Shown here one piece after another: positions 36,130 through 48,011 of a stretch of DNA of 64,000 nt. Made by a program: the position numbers and the translations under genes. Source of the DNA: Populus alba (taxonomy: Eukaryota; Streptophyta; Magnoliopsida; Malpighiales; Salicaceae); contig NC_133289.1 of assembly GCF_005239225.2 (NCBI RefSeq), positions 15,050,889 through 15,114,888 on the forward strand, read 5' to 3'. Below the pieces are notes generated by a model. It worked only from the letters and a program-made list of their open reading frames with translations, searched no databases and was not told the DNA's origin. Within the stretch, counting starts at the first letter, position 1; every line of letters begins with the position of its first letter.

Positions 36130-36990
36130 TCTAATTCTTAAGAAAAAAATATTTATTAAAAAATAATTTAATGATAGTAAAAACAACACAGGTAATTATG
36201 ATGGTAATGATGGAAGAGGAAAAGGAATAATAATAATAATAAATGTTGAATGATGAAATTGAAAAAACATGAGGTTATTTAAAAAAAAAAAACTAAGCAA
36301 ACTCATGCTAATCTCCTAAACTTGGGTTAGCATCCTATACTCACAACCCATGAAATCTGGACCAAACTCAATAAAAAAGCTCAATTTCCAACCAATTTAA
36401 TATTGAAAGTGTTAAACTAGAAACAAAATTTGCTATAGTAAAAAAAAAATTACAATGAAAATAACGAGGACAAATTTTGATAAGAAAAAAACTAAAGAGG
36501 GATGAAATTGAAAAAAAAAATAAAAAAGTATCTCACATAAAAAAAAATAGCAATAAAAAAAATATGGGTCAAATCTAATATATAAAAAAAAAATTTAAAA
36601 GATGATAAAATAAAAAAATTTATTTCATAAATTATTTCAAATAAAATAAATAGTAATAAAAAAAAACATGGATCAAATTTAAAAAACAAATAAATTGAAA
36701 GGTTACTTTAAAAATTCAAAAGATTAGACTTAAAAATCAAGAAGAAGAAAAAAAGTTGTTGTTCATGCACGCCACCTTAGGATGGAGGGGTCGCTAGGAC
36801 TATTTGAACGCTACCTGGACACCATTGTTTGACAATGAAATGACCTCTTACCTGCAGTCTAAACATGCTGACAAGTTTAATACATGTGTCAATTATTTTT
36901 AAAACAATATTTATATTTATTAAAAAATTATCTTACCCCATATCAATTCAATTATAATAAAAAAAAACCAAGATAAAAATATAAAAATAC
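36130..36990. repeat. AT-rich repeat element, second copy
   Basis: Carries the GATGAAATTGAAAA-type units seen at 5200-5720 (36250, 36500) and the ATTTCATAAATTATTTCAAATAAA phrase of the 59850-60200 array (near 36623). The right part 36760-36960 (CACGCCACCTTAGG, 'acatgtgtcaattatttttaaaacaatatttatatttattaaaa') corresponds to 5860-6040. Ends are not defined. Confidence 0.45.
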
Positions 36991-37489
36991 TCATGGATAT
37001 CAGTTAAAAAAAATTCTATTTTTAATGATAATTAGGTTATTTTATTGTATTTAAAAAATTGAAAATACAAAAAACGCACATGGGCACAAGCTTTTTTTAT
37101 ATATATAATAATTTTAATTGCAATATAATGATTTTACTGTATTATAAAAATGTGAAGATATTGCTTTATTCCTTATCTTATAATTAATGAAACTTTGTGA
37201 AAAGATAGTATTAATTTAATTGTTTTTATTTGAGAAAAACAAAATGATTGCTATAATAATAATATAAAAAAAAAAACCCACGTTCTCTAGATTTTCCATT
37301 AATATTTGGCTCGACATGTTTGCAGAACGTGATTGGGAGGGCCCTATGCCATTTTTCTAAACTCTTGAGAGTCATGTGTTGTTTTCTAGGAAAATTATTA
37401 AATTAATTGTGGTATATAAGGAAAGACAAGCTTCATTTACATATATAAGCAGCAGCGATGTAATTGAGTCTTTGAATAATATAGCTGTG

Positions 37490-37540
<51 letters not shown>

Positions 37541-38050
37541 AATTTCAACTACAGTTTTAACTAAATAATAATAAATACTAAATAAATATCAACTAAAAAT
37601 ACTTTTTTTCAAATCACAAAGCTACCACATTACCAAACAACTTTTTAAATTACTCCACACACACACACATATATATTTCGATGATTTTTAATTTAAATAT
37701 TGTAGATTTAACTATTGTTATTACATCATTAAATAAATAATACTTTATATAAAATATTTTTTTGTTATTCCATTAAACTATCTACAATTCCATCATGTAT
37801 GAAATATATCTGATAAAAAATACATTTTTCTTGGTTTCTTAAGAGCGCAACAACATCAGGTAAAATATAATCAGGAATAAACTTGGGATTGCGATCAAAT
37901 TTTGCAAATGCTACGTTATCAAGCGATCTCCGTCTAATTTATATAGTGTCATTTAATAATGTTTAATACTAGTTTTTTGAATAAAACACAATTAAAAATA
38001 AAAAAAATATTTTTATTTATTTATTTTACTATGTCGAACCCTGTTCAATG
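36991..38050. other. AT-rich intergenic DNA with a long (TA)n run
   Basis: Contains a 46-bp (TA)n microsatellite at 37492-37537 and a short (CA)n run near 37656. No gene, RNA gene or complete element is supported. Confidence 0.5.
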
Positions 38051-38094
38051 CATTTTTAGTTTTGAACCGGACCCGGTCCATCATAAAAGTGGAG

Positions 38095-38180
38095 AATGTC
38101 TCCACTGTTCACTGATCAGTGGAGCATTCACGTGAATAGTGGAACACTATTCAGTGATTCCTCCACGCAAGAAGTAGCAA
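38095..38180. repeat. Cluster of short perfect palindromes
   Basis: Within about 80 bp are GTGGAG/CTCCAC arms (38089-38105), the 12-bp palindrome CACTGATCAGTG (38110-38121), the 12-bp palindrome ATTCACGTGAAT (38126-38137) and further GTGGA/TCCAC pairs. The sequence can fold into several alternative hairpins. It probably belongs to a dispersed plant repeat, but no boundaries were found. Confidence 0.6.
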
Positions 38181-38479
38181 AATTGTACTTTTAGAAAACC
38201 TGTGGCACAACCATAATTTATGGTGGGGTCTACAAAATAAAATTGCATTTTTTTAACCAAACGACAATATCTATCGACTGCAGGTGAACCTTACCCGTAA
38301 CCATACTACCAAATGGCCACATAAAATTCAATGGGCTGGATGGCAAGATAGCGAGAAGTTAATGCCATGATTAGTATGAAAAACAGACATATTCATGAAA
38401 ATAACCATCTAATTTTCCTTGTATAAACATGGATACCGTTTGTCACTTTTTGCTTTTAAATAATTTTAATAAATTTTGT

Positions 38480-38640
38480 TAGAGTTTTTTTTTTTTTTTT
38501 TTTTTTAATTTTTTTTTATATTTCTAGGTCATTTTGATTTATTGATGTTAAAAATAAATTTTAAAAAATTAAAAAAATATATATATTTCAAATAAAAAAT
38601 ATTTTAAAAAACAACAACTAACATAATATCAAATAAACTC
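38480..38640 (+). repeat. Dispersed AT-rich repeat copy
   Basis: Poly-T start, then 'attgatgttaaaaataaattttaaaaaattaaaaaa' and 'tttcaaataaaaaatattttaaaaaacaac', in the same order and orientation as the other copies. Confidence 0.4.
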
Positions 38641-39085
38641 ATATTACCTCTAACAAATACTTTTTATCATTTGATTATGTTTCTTTAACCATTTTTATAT
38701 TCACATCACAAAACCAAATAGAAACGTATCCAATTTATCTTTTGATTATGCTTCATGAACCACTTTTGCGTTCCCATCATATAGCAATGATTGTGATTCT
38801 CGTGCTTGTAATAGAAAAATTATATTTCATGCGGTTCTCACATAATATGCGAGCAGGAATTCATTTTTTCTTATTATATGATGAAGAGACATTATTGGAC
38901 CAACTGAGATTAATTTTCTTAGATGAAAAACTCAAGATTCCAAAACATGTCATCAATTGACTTTCATATTCTTTCCTTTAAAAAAATAAAATAAAAAAAA
39001 GGACTTTTATTGCAAATTAATAAAAATGAGCACCTTTTGGGAGAAAAATCAAATCTCCTTTTGGAGATTCATGACAGTTAATTAT

Positions 39086-39377
39086 TGTTAGAGAATAATA
39101 TAAATTATATCTTAGAACATTACCTAACAAGATAAGTTATTAGGTTAAGATGGTTTTTTGATATGGTATCAGAGCCTTAATGACCAAGCAGTCACAAGTT
39201 CAAACCTCATCATCCCTATTTATTTGATAAAAAATCAAACCCAAGGTAATATAAATATGTACAAGTTTTAAGCCCAAATAACTTTCACTTAAGGAGATGT
39301 GTTAGAGAATAATATAAATCATATCCCGAAACTTTACATAACAACTTAACCTATTGAGTTGAGATGATTATTTGATA
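39086..39377 (+). mobile_element. Complete 292-bp TRIM/SMART-type miniature LTR retrotransposon
   Basis: Two 78-bp LTRs (39086-39163 and 39300-39377), both TGTTAGAGAATAATATAAAT...TTTGATA, flank a 136-bp interior. The primer-binding site TGGTATCAGAGCC (39164-39176, initiator-Met tRNA) follows the 5' LTR at once; a purine tract (AAGGAGATG, 39291-39299) precedes the 3' LTR. The flanks are a perfect 5-bp duplication ATTAT (39081-39085 and 39378-39382). There is no coding capacity. The LTRs end TA rather than the usual CA. A decayed relative lies at 14630-14820. Confidence 0.88.
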
Positions 39378-40021
39378 ATTATTAACAAAACTATATTCCA
39401 ACAATAATTAAACAATGTTTTAGCTTTTAATAAATTAACTTAGGTCAACTTCTTGCATAGGTTCTCATTAATGCATCTTTGTGTTGTGAGAATAAAACCT
39501 ATAGTTTAAAAAATAAAATAAAATAAAATCAAGGTTGTAGCCTTTTGAGGCACCATGGCGATGGAGAAAGAGAAAGGTGTAGATTAATTACTTGATACTC
39601 TTACTTGGTGGTTTCTTTAGGGGATTAAAATATGCACAATGCTTTGAAGTATTCCACTTTCCCCTCAATTATGTTATATATCTAAAGAAAGAAATCATTG
39701 GACATGGGAAGATAATAAAAAAGAATGGAAGGGCTTCTTTCATTTGCTGAATGAGGAAAACCACCTACCATGGAAAGCATCACTATTATTTTATAGAGGT
39801 GCAGTCAAATAAGTCACTCGTTGAGTAGTATCATTTGGCCAAACAAATTAACTTCCAGAAATTATGTCTTGCCATTCGCCAGTTATATTTCCTAGCAACT
39901 TCCTCTGGCTGCCTAATTTATTTACCCCTTTCAATATTGGTGCAGGCAAATCCACCGAATGCCCTCTTCTTTGGCATCATCTCCTATGTCCAAAATAATC
40001 GTTTTTTTTTTTTTTTTTTTT
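39378..40021. other. Intergenic DNA, no gene seen
   Basis: A less biased patch at 39540-39990 carries a 62-codon plus frame of no recognised family, ending in a T20 tract (about 40002-40021). Confidence 0.4.
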
Positions 40022-40190
40022 AATGATAATAAATATAGCTTGATTGATTAGGTTTTAAATTTGTTTTTCAATAATCACAGGTTTAAATCCTTTCAAAACT
40101 ACTAGAGGTTTATATAATTATTAACTTTAAAATTCATTGGATTAGTTGTGGTTTACGCAAGCTGATCTAGGTACCTGTATTAATAAAAAA
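40022..40190 (+). mobile_element. tRNA-like SINE copy
   Basis: Has TAGCTTGATTGATTAGG in the A-box place and AGGTTTAAATCC as B box (near 40079-40090). These are followed by 'ttatataattattaactttaaaattcattggattagt' and a GATCTAGGTACC phrase before an A-rich end. It shares order with the 8022-8221 copy and, reversed, with 21955-22140. No target duplication identified. Confidence 0.5.
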
Positions 40191-40917
40191 ATCAGTTTTA
40201 TGAGATAATTTACACTTTATCACTCTAAGCATGGCCAAAAACATCACATAGTAGAGGGGATTGTCGCTGCTGAAATGCCAATAAAGAATATGACACCGTT
40301 GGCTTTGGGACTGATAGGTTAGCATAGGTAAAGGAGAGGAACACAAGTCAAAATATCAACGTGTAATGTTCTGTTTGTTCCCATCTGCGATCCAAGTGTT
40401 TTTTTTTAAACTAGGGATAAAACTTGAAAGATAACTTCTATAGTACAGACAACCTTGTATCATTAGTTTCAATAACAGGATCGTGTTTCATACCATGTTA
40501 TATTATACACATCAAAAATAAAAAACAAAAATAAGAATTCTGTATCTAAAACATTTTACTGTATCACGACGGGATCTTGTCAGTCGTAAATGATGGCATA
40601 ATACTCTGTCTTTTACTCGCACAAGCAAGAATAAATAAATAAGAAGGGAAGGTGGTTGAGAGGGTAGAAAAAGAAAGATGGCATGCACCCGCTTTTCATA
40701 GCGTATCTTCCCCCACAGGACTATTTATTTATTTATTTATTTTTCTTCTTCTTCTTTTTATTTCCTCCCTCTCTCTCTCTCTCTCTCTCCAGCAAAAACA
40801 ACTCCTCCTCGAATCTCCTTTCACTGCACAGTTTTGGGGTCCTGAAAACTAAAGGAGGACCCATCCATCCTCACTCACCATATTAAAAACTGACCTATAG
40901 TCCTACACTGCACAGAT

Positions 40918-40949
<32 letters not shown>

Positions 40950-41344
40950 TAATAATAATATCTCTCTATCTATTTTTTAGACATATATAGAGAAAAGAAG
41001 AGCAGAGAAGAGAAGAAAAGAGCAGAGCATGCTTATTTATCCATGGATTCGCTTGTTCTGGTAGAATTTCCAAGTGCCCTTTTCTTGGGTATCTTTGCTT
41101 CCCTTCCCGTTCACTCTCTCTCCCTATCACATAACAAATACACAGTTTTTTTCTTCTTCTATATGGGTTTGTTTTATTTTTATTTGTTATATATACAAAG
41201 TTTCCGTTTTTCGTTTTCTGTGTATAGCTAAGCTAGTGTTGTTTTATGTGATGGTGTGTCAGGGATTTTCTCTTTTTTGCAGGTTGGGGTTACGTTGGTA
41301 ATGTGATGTGCTAAGTGGGTTTTTGTTCTTCGATAAATTCTACA
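40191..41344 (+). promoter_or_regulatory. VIL2 upstream region and leader, with (CT)n and (GA)n tracts
   Basis: The first 450 bp look like ordinary spacer. A (CT)n tract lies at 40768-40788 and a (GA)n tract at 40917-40940, next to the probable transcription start zone. A leader intron is plausible: donor GTATCT at 41089 and acceptor TTTTTTGCAG ending at 41282. An upstream ATG at 41043 (ATGGATTCG, the same nine bases as the true start at 41345) opens a 62-codon frame. If the intron is spliced, this frame is shortened or changed. Confidence 0.4.
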
Positions 41345-44300
41345 ATGGATTCGTCTTTTGAGGGTAAGTTTTATTGTGTTTTGATTTAATTGTGTTGGAT
41401 TTCATTCTTTTTTGAGGTTTTGGTTTGGATTTGGGAAGATTTGTGATGTGAGCCATTAAATGTTTCTCTTGTCTGTTGTTTTTCATGGCCTAAAGTCAGA
41501 ATCTTGCTATGGATTTGTAATCTGCATGGTAATTAATTTGAAAAAAAAAAACTACCTTTTGTTTTAAGATTTGGGTGTCGATTAGTGTTTCTTTTCTTGG
41601 GTTTTTTATATGTGACGAAAAAATTACAGCTTTATGGACGCTGGGTAAGAGTAGTGGTTGAACTTGTGATCACCAGTCTTTTTACTGATATTCAGTTTTA
41701 AGTTTATGAAAATAGACTTTGGTGGGTGAGTTTTCAAGGCTGGTAAACTGCATTTTTGTTTGATTCTATAATGAAAGTGGTTTCCTTCTCTGCATTATGT
41801 AGAATCTGTATGCATTTATATTGAAGAAGCAAGTTTATATATTATATAATGGATTGTTATCTTTCGGGCACGCCACTGTGTGAAGTAACACTTCCAATGA
41901 CTTTTGTGAAAAGCCCAGAGGCAGAGACATTTCAAAGCCAAATCAAGTTTTGTGTGATTCTATAATTCACGCGTGTATGATTGGTGATTTTAATTAATTA
42001 TATCAGAGCATCCTTTGTGAAAGTGTTTGATTATTTGATGTAGTTGGAATGTCTCTTTTAATTTCAGTCAACTATCTTGTTGTATGTTTTGATGTAGCTT
42101 ATTGAAAAATGGTAACAAGTTGTTTAATAGTATCGAGAGAAAGGAAAAGAAATTTAGATCAAGCTTTTCAAATGAGTCTCCCAACTGGTTGTTAATGGAA
42201 ACATGCTGACTCCAAGCTGGTTACATGTGGTTGGTTAAGCAGTCTTTCATATAAGATCATCATTTTCTCTGCTTTCTTCTGTTTTGACATATAAAGCAAA
42301 TTGGTCTAAGTCATTCTAATTTACTGTAAATTTAAGAATTACATTAGTTTATAATGCAAAGCATGCTTTAATGTGTTCTTACATGCAGTTTGACATTCTA
42401 CCTTTGCTCCGTTTTTTTTTTTTAACAAATATAGCATTGTGTCTCCTTATTCTTTGATTCTTCTTTTAACTAATCTAAAGTCTGTTCTGAGACATATTTT
42501 CTTTCTATCTTTGTTTTTTTTTCCCATGCAACATAGGAGGTGCTCTTGATCCGTCAAAATGCAGTAAGTATAGTATGAATGAAAAGAGAGAACTTGTCTA
42601 CCAATTATCAAAGTGGCCAGGTGCATCTGAAAGACTACAGTCATGGAGCCGTCAGGAGATTCTGCAGATCCTATGTGCAGAGATGGGAAAAGAAAGAAAA
42701 TATACAGGCTTGACAAAGTTGAAAATCATAGAGCACCTTTTAAAAATTGTATCTGAAAAAAAATCTGGGGAATGTGAGGCCTCACCTGACCTCGAGACCA
42801 AATTATCTGCTGCATCCATTCAGGGAGCTTCCAAAAGGCAGAGGAAAACTGATAACCCCTCTCGGGTACCTGTTTCACTGAGCTGTGTTGCAACCAACAA
42901 TGGGATCAGTGATCAAGGCAATACTGTATACTGCAAAAACTCAGCATGTAGAGCTACCTTAAGACCAGCTGACACGTTTTGCAAGAGGTGTTCGTGTTGT
43001 ATCTGTCGTCAGTACGATGACAACAAAGATCCCAGCCTGTGGTTAATTTGCAGCTCAGAGCCTCCTTTTCAAGGTGTTGCCTGTAGCATGTCATGCCATC
43101 TTGATTGTGCCTTAAAACAGGAAAGTTCTGGAATAGGGAAAAATGGACGTCATGGTAGACTTGATGGGAGCTTTCGCTGTTTTTATTGTGGGAAAGTTAA
43201 CGATTTGCTAGGGTATTTATTCCCTCTCTTTTTATTTGGCATGTTACTTCTGTATTTTTTTTTTTCCTCGCTGTCTGGCATGTTTGCATTTGGTGGGTAT
43301 GTTTCTCTTTTGAGACAGTTCATACTGGTGTTTGGTAATTCTTGGAGTACTTTCAGCCCCGTGTACTGTTTTCTCCCCTTCTTCATCAATGGAATTCTGA
43401 TTTTTAAACAGTTTGTGGGTATCATAACACATTTGGTAGCAAATTAAGTTGCTGTTTTTCCTTCCCTCCTGCGGAATCATAGCTCTTTCATATATTCCAC
43501 ATCCATTATCAGAGCTATAGAGTAAAACTATAGTTTCCACATCATGTTTAACAGACTAATTCCATAGTGAGAGACAATTAACTTTTTAGTTATTGGATTT
43601 GTTAAATTGGTTATCTTTCTTAATACCACCTGCTCCATCCAGCATGAACATCCACAATAGTTCTGACAATTGTACATGGGCTATGGATAATACATTCTTC
43701 ATGCAACCTGAGAATTATGTCTGCCATAAATTTAGTGCAAGTAGCAAATGTTCGATCAGATGTACTGCTAGTTTGGAAAATCACAGTATAGAACAATTCC
43801 TGATATGTCATGTCCTTTGCAATATCTGATTTTGAATGGTACATGATATTGACACAAATATAAATTTTGAATTTGAAAGATAAAGTTTTGATTAATTGTG
43901 TTGGTCTCTTGAATTTATTCAGATGCTGGAGAAAACAATTGTTGATGGCTAAAGATACCAGGAGGGTAGACATTCTGTGCTATCGTGTATCCTTAAGCCA
44001 AAAACTCCTGAATGGGACTGAAAAGTATCAGAAGCTTCTTGAGATTGTTGGTGAAGCTGCAACAAAACTTGAGGCTGAAGTGGGTCCTTTAATTGGTTTA
44101 CCTGTAAAGATGGGTAGAGGTATTGTTAACAGGCTTTCTTCAGGATCAGAGGTTCAGAAACTCTGCACTTTTGCTTTGGAGTCACTGGACAAAATGCTTT
44201 CAAACACCATTTCACATCCATTGCCTGATCCGAAGATGCAAGGTAACCATTGGTTTTTTTGTTTTCTTGTTGTGACATAAGGATTTCAACGAGAAAGAGC

Positions 44301-45821
44301 AAAAATAGTTCAACTGGAGAATTAAGCAACCATCTCTAAAACACAATGCATTAGAGAACAGTGCCAAGAGCACATGTCATTGAACACGTAAAAAAACGAG
44401 CACATTCCAAAAACTTTGCATGTGTTACATGAAGCATAATATATTTACTTGCTGCAGAAAGTTGGATTTTTATCCAAGGACTGGTAATTCCAGAATGCAT
44501 CATGGAAACATGGGCACTTTTGATCATGGAAAGTTAGGTCATTGCTGTTGGAAATATTTTCTGTTGTCCAAAATGCTGGTTTTTCAAGGTATTGACTCTT
44601 AGGGAAGCATTAATAACCTTAAGGTGTTCTCATGTCTCTACAGATTCAAACATGATTGCTCCAATCACAGTTAACTTTGAAGATGTACATTCGACTTCCC
44701 TTGCCTTGGTTTTGGGTTATGAAGATTCTTCAGCTGATGATATTGTTGGTTACACTTTGTGGCATCGTAAAGGTCATGATCTGGATTATCCAGCAGAACC
44801 TACTTGCAGGCTGTTCTTGCCAAATACAAGATATGTTGTCGCAGGTCTATCTCCAGCCACAGAGTATCATTTTAAAGTTGTTCCGTTCAATGGTGTAAGA
44901 GAATTGGGTACGTGTGAAGTTCAGTGCTCAACCGGAATGACTCAGGAAGAAGTCCTAAACTATTCAATAGTAGAAAGAAGTCAAAGCCCAAATACCAATT
45001 GTAGCAGCCTCTCTAATCCGTCTTCTGTGGAGGATGAAACAAATAACAATCCACCATGCAATGATCAGATTGTCAATCGAGCAGACAATTATCGTACTTG
45101 TTTGAAGGACAGTGATAAAATTGTTTCTGCCAACAAGTCCAATGGTGCTTTAAATTTCTCTGGCACCCTTGCAGATGCAATTCCCTTGCTAGATGAGGAA
45201 CATGCCACACAGGTGGTAAGCTCCAAGCTCAATTCTGATATGCAAATGCTTGATAAGAAGCACATGACAGAGGGTCAAATCATTGAGTTAATTACCGATA
45301 ATGGGTCAGATGCCCCTGTCCAGGCTGCCATGGAATGCATGCCATTTGTGAGCAACTCTGAAGCTAGCTTGCCCATTACTCCCTGCAAACTGGAAATGCA
45401 CAAGGATGGGCAAGGAAGAAATGGAAGATTTAAATCCAGTGACAAAGACATAGTAAATGGGTCTGGAAAAGGAGAGGAGCCCCAAGATGGCAGCACTTCA
45501 AAGAAGAGAAGTGGGGAAAGGCGAGACGAGGAGTGCATGGCAAATGGTAATTCAGATAGGGACTTTGAGTATTACGTGAAGATAATCAGATGGTTAGAGT
45601 GTGAGGGACATATCGAGAAGAATTTCCGACAGAAATTCTTGACTTGGTATGGCTTGAGGGCAACAGAGCAAGAGGTAAGGGTTGTTAAGACATTCGTTGA
45701 TACCTTCATTGAAGATCCTGCTTCTCTAGCAGAACAAATCATGGACACCTTTTCGGAATGTATTTCCAGCAGGAGATCATCAGTTGTGCCATCTGGGTTC
45801 TGCATGAAGCTCTGGCATTGA
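41345..45821 (+). CDS. VIL2: VIN3-like/VEL PHD-finger protein (VIL2 type)
   Basis: Four coding exons in consistent phase: 41345-41363 (19 nt, MDSSFEG), 42537-43212, 43923-44242 and 44644-45821, giving 730 aa (Arabidopsis VIL2/VEL1 is about 714; VRN5/VIL1 is shorter). The N-terminal part holds [12 protein letters not shown] and [20 protein letters not shown], the conserved VEL segment; SKRQRKTDN (about 105-112) may be a nuclear signal. A Cys-rich PHD-type region spans about 139-225 ([28 protein letters not shown]), followed by the VEL-specific helical CWRKQL segment. A fibronectin type III fold is at about 343-435 ([20 protein letters not shown]) and the C-terminal VID/VEL domain at about 645-712 ([20 protein letters not shown]), ending [12 protein letters not shown] proteins bind PRC2 and polymerise through VEL to promote H3K27 methylation, as in FLC silencing. 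The first intron is 1.17 kb. Confidence 0.92.
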
Positions 45822-46619
45822 CAAATCCTATTATGGTTACTTTGACTAGATCAAATTAAATAGCCCTTGTGCACAAACCCGCCAAGGGACTGTGTGGCAG
45901 TAATTCTTTAATTAGATCCCATTAAAATTCTTCATTCAGACTATCATCATTCACATGTATTGTCAGTATTTGTCATTCTTATGTTGCAAGAATGTCAGGA
46001 TTCGTTTACTTTTATAATACAGCATCCATCTCATTCAATAGAACAGTTCCTTAAGCAGGCATGTTGATAAAGAGCATGACAATGGAACCAGATGGGGCTA
46101 TATGGTGCTCTTTGCAAACATGGAGTGTATTGGTTCATGGTGATGTTCATTTAGGAGGCTTTAGATCCAACTAGGTCCTCAAAATGGTTCAAAAACTTGT
46201 TCTGAATGATATGGCCTGTTATAAATCCCCTACAGGCATATATGACTTGAATGTCGTTCTGCTGGTGTTGGATGATGCATTATTGTGTAAAGATTGATAT
46301 ATTTCTTTACCTGCTGAGGCCTGAGCTCAATAATGAACAGCAAGCTAAACCATCCAGTTTCACCTGTAACTTTTGGATCTTAAAACAAGACCATAGGGTT
46401 GCAGAGTAAGCTGACAGTCTCTTATTATTGGATGGTCTGTGCTGTTTTGATGGTTTACTGTGCAGCACCATTAGTGTGCATTTTGCCTCAATTTTATAAG
46501 CAGTACTGACATGAAACAAGACTCGGCCTACTGGAAACTCTAGTGATACCCATTGGTGTCTCACTACTTGCCAAATTGAATATTCAGACCCGTAGGGTTA
46601 CACTGATGTCCTCAAGTGG
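45822..46619. other. VIL2 3' region
   Basis: Non-repetitive sequence of gene-like composition that probably includes the VIL2 3' UTR. The 85-codon minus frame at 46307-46564 resembles no known protein. Confidence 0.35.
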
Positions 46620-46676
46620 GGTTGCAGAAACTCAGTGGAACCATTAGCTAGTGGGTCCCAAACTATTTCCTGATGC

Positions 46677-46682
46677 CACGTG
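46677..46682. promoter_or_regulatory. G-box upstream of the rbcS pseudogene
   Basis: A perfect CACGTG (in GCCACGTGTG) lies 105 bp before the rbcS pseudogene start. G-boxes are a standard part of light-responsive rbcS promoters, so this may be a surviving promoter piece. Confidence 0.45.
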
Positions 46683-46786
46683 TGTATCTACCACGACAAG
46701 AAGGTTAAAGGAACCTTTGCTGTGCTGTTTAGTCTCTCTCTCTATCTCTATCTTCGAATCTTTTCTAAGCAAAAAGTTTCAAGAGA

Positions 46787-47543
46787 ATGTCTGCCGGAAT
46801 CTTTGCAGCTCCTGCTGTGGCTGGTTCTGGTTACCATGGCTTAAAAGCACACCCCGCAAAAGAAGTTGTTTTCTACCATGGATTCTGTTGCATGGAGCCG
46901 CAAAACCGTGGTCCAATGGTTCTAAAATTTCTTGAATGAAGGTAATATGATTGAACATGTATGTCATCAAATACTGCTTAATTAAATCTCTTGTGGTCTT
47001 TGTTTCCTACTTACATGCAATACTTGTTAATCAAATAGAAATGGAATCCAATCAACAACAAGAAATTTGAGGCTCTGTCTTACCTGACTCCTCTTTCTGA
47101 TGATTCAATTGCAAAGGAGATTGATTACATGATGAAGAAAGGATGGATCCCTTGCCTTGAATTTGATGATGTAAGATAAAGTATAGATTCCATCTACATG
47201 CATGATAGACAGCCAAAGATTAAGTTTTTCTTCTCAACTTGTATTTGATTTGTGTACTAGTAGGGGAGACAGTCTTTGATCTAGCCTCTTTATTTAGCTA
47301 ATTTAACTTTGTCCAATGTTATTAGGCGGGGAGCATGCATCGGGAGCACAGCAGGATACTACGATGGAAGGTGCTGGACATTGTGGAAGCTCCCTATGTT
47401 TGGATGCACCGTCTCCTGATCTCAAGTCCTCCATGAAATCGATGAGTGCTAAAGGGCATGACCAAATGCTTGCATCCGTTGCCTGGCATTTGAAAAACAA
47501 GCACCAGGTTCAGTGCATGGCTTTTTGTCATTCAAAAACCTAG
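46787..47543 (+). pseudogene. RuBisCO small subunit (rbcS) pseudogene
   Basis: Three exon-like pieces with GT-AG introns: 46787-46941, 47039-47170 and 47326-47543. Piece 1 encodes a transit-peptide-like start (MSAGIFAAPAVAGSGYHGLK), then is frameshifted; its last codons read SNGSKIS-stop-MK, where the usual Cys before the mature start is now TGA (46933-46935). Piece 2 is intact and diagnostic ([20 protein letters not shown], then [10 protein letters not shown]). Piece 3 shows REHSRI, a frameshift, [19 protein letters not shown], then stops at 47417, 47451 and 47460 before PNACIRCLAFEK and, in another frame, HQVQCMAF. Intron retention argues against a processed copy. The NPINNKKF and IAKEIDYM wording recalls the divergent T-type rbcS, which is an inference. 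Confidence 0.88.
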
Positions 47544-47900
47544 CATCTAAAGCAATAGTTTTTGTCAGTCTCATCAAAAAATTTCTATTTTTTTTTCCAC
47601 TCTTGAGCATTCATACCATTTTCATGATGCTCCAGTACTCCGATTTTACATACCATGTATTTGATAAGCCCCCACTAGCCTAGCAGTGAGATCTTGAATT
47701 AAGATTTTGCTCTCTTGGTGTTTGGGCTAGAAATGGTAAAAATATTGGGTACTGCATCGAATTGAACGAGGGAGCGGGGTAGGTAATGTACATGACGATT
47801 TGGGAACTCGCCTGCCCGATTGGCAGAGGAGTGTCGTCCTTTGTAGTTGGGGGTGATTAGCAGACCATCCCTTCAGCTGTCATAAGATATAAACCTGATA

Positions 47901-48011
47901 TCGTCAAACAGTGGATCGATCCTCTTTCTTCTGTACTGTTCTCTTTGATTGCCAGATTTCGTCAAAAAGTGGATCGATCTTCTTTCCTCTGTACTCTTTA
48001 GTTGCCATATT
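47901..48011. repeat. Imperfect tandem duplication, about 55-bp unit
   Basis: Unit 1 (47901-47958) and unit 2 (47959-48011) share TCGTCAAA.AGTGGATCGAT, CTCTTTC.TCTGTACT and TTGCCA.ATT, with a 5-bp deletion in unit 2. Confidence 0.85.

Noticed and set aside
43183..43540. Minus-strand frames over the VIL2 second intron
   Set aside because: They overlap the exon 2/intron 2 border of a well-supported plus-strand gene and show no family similarity.
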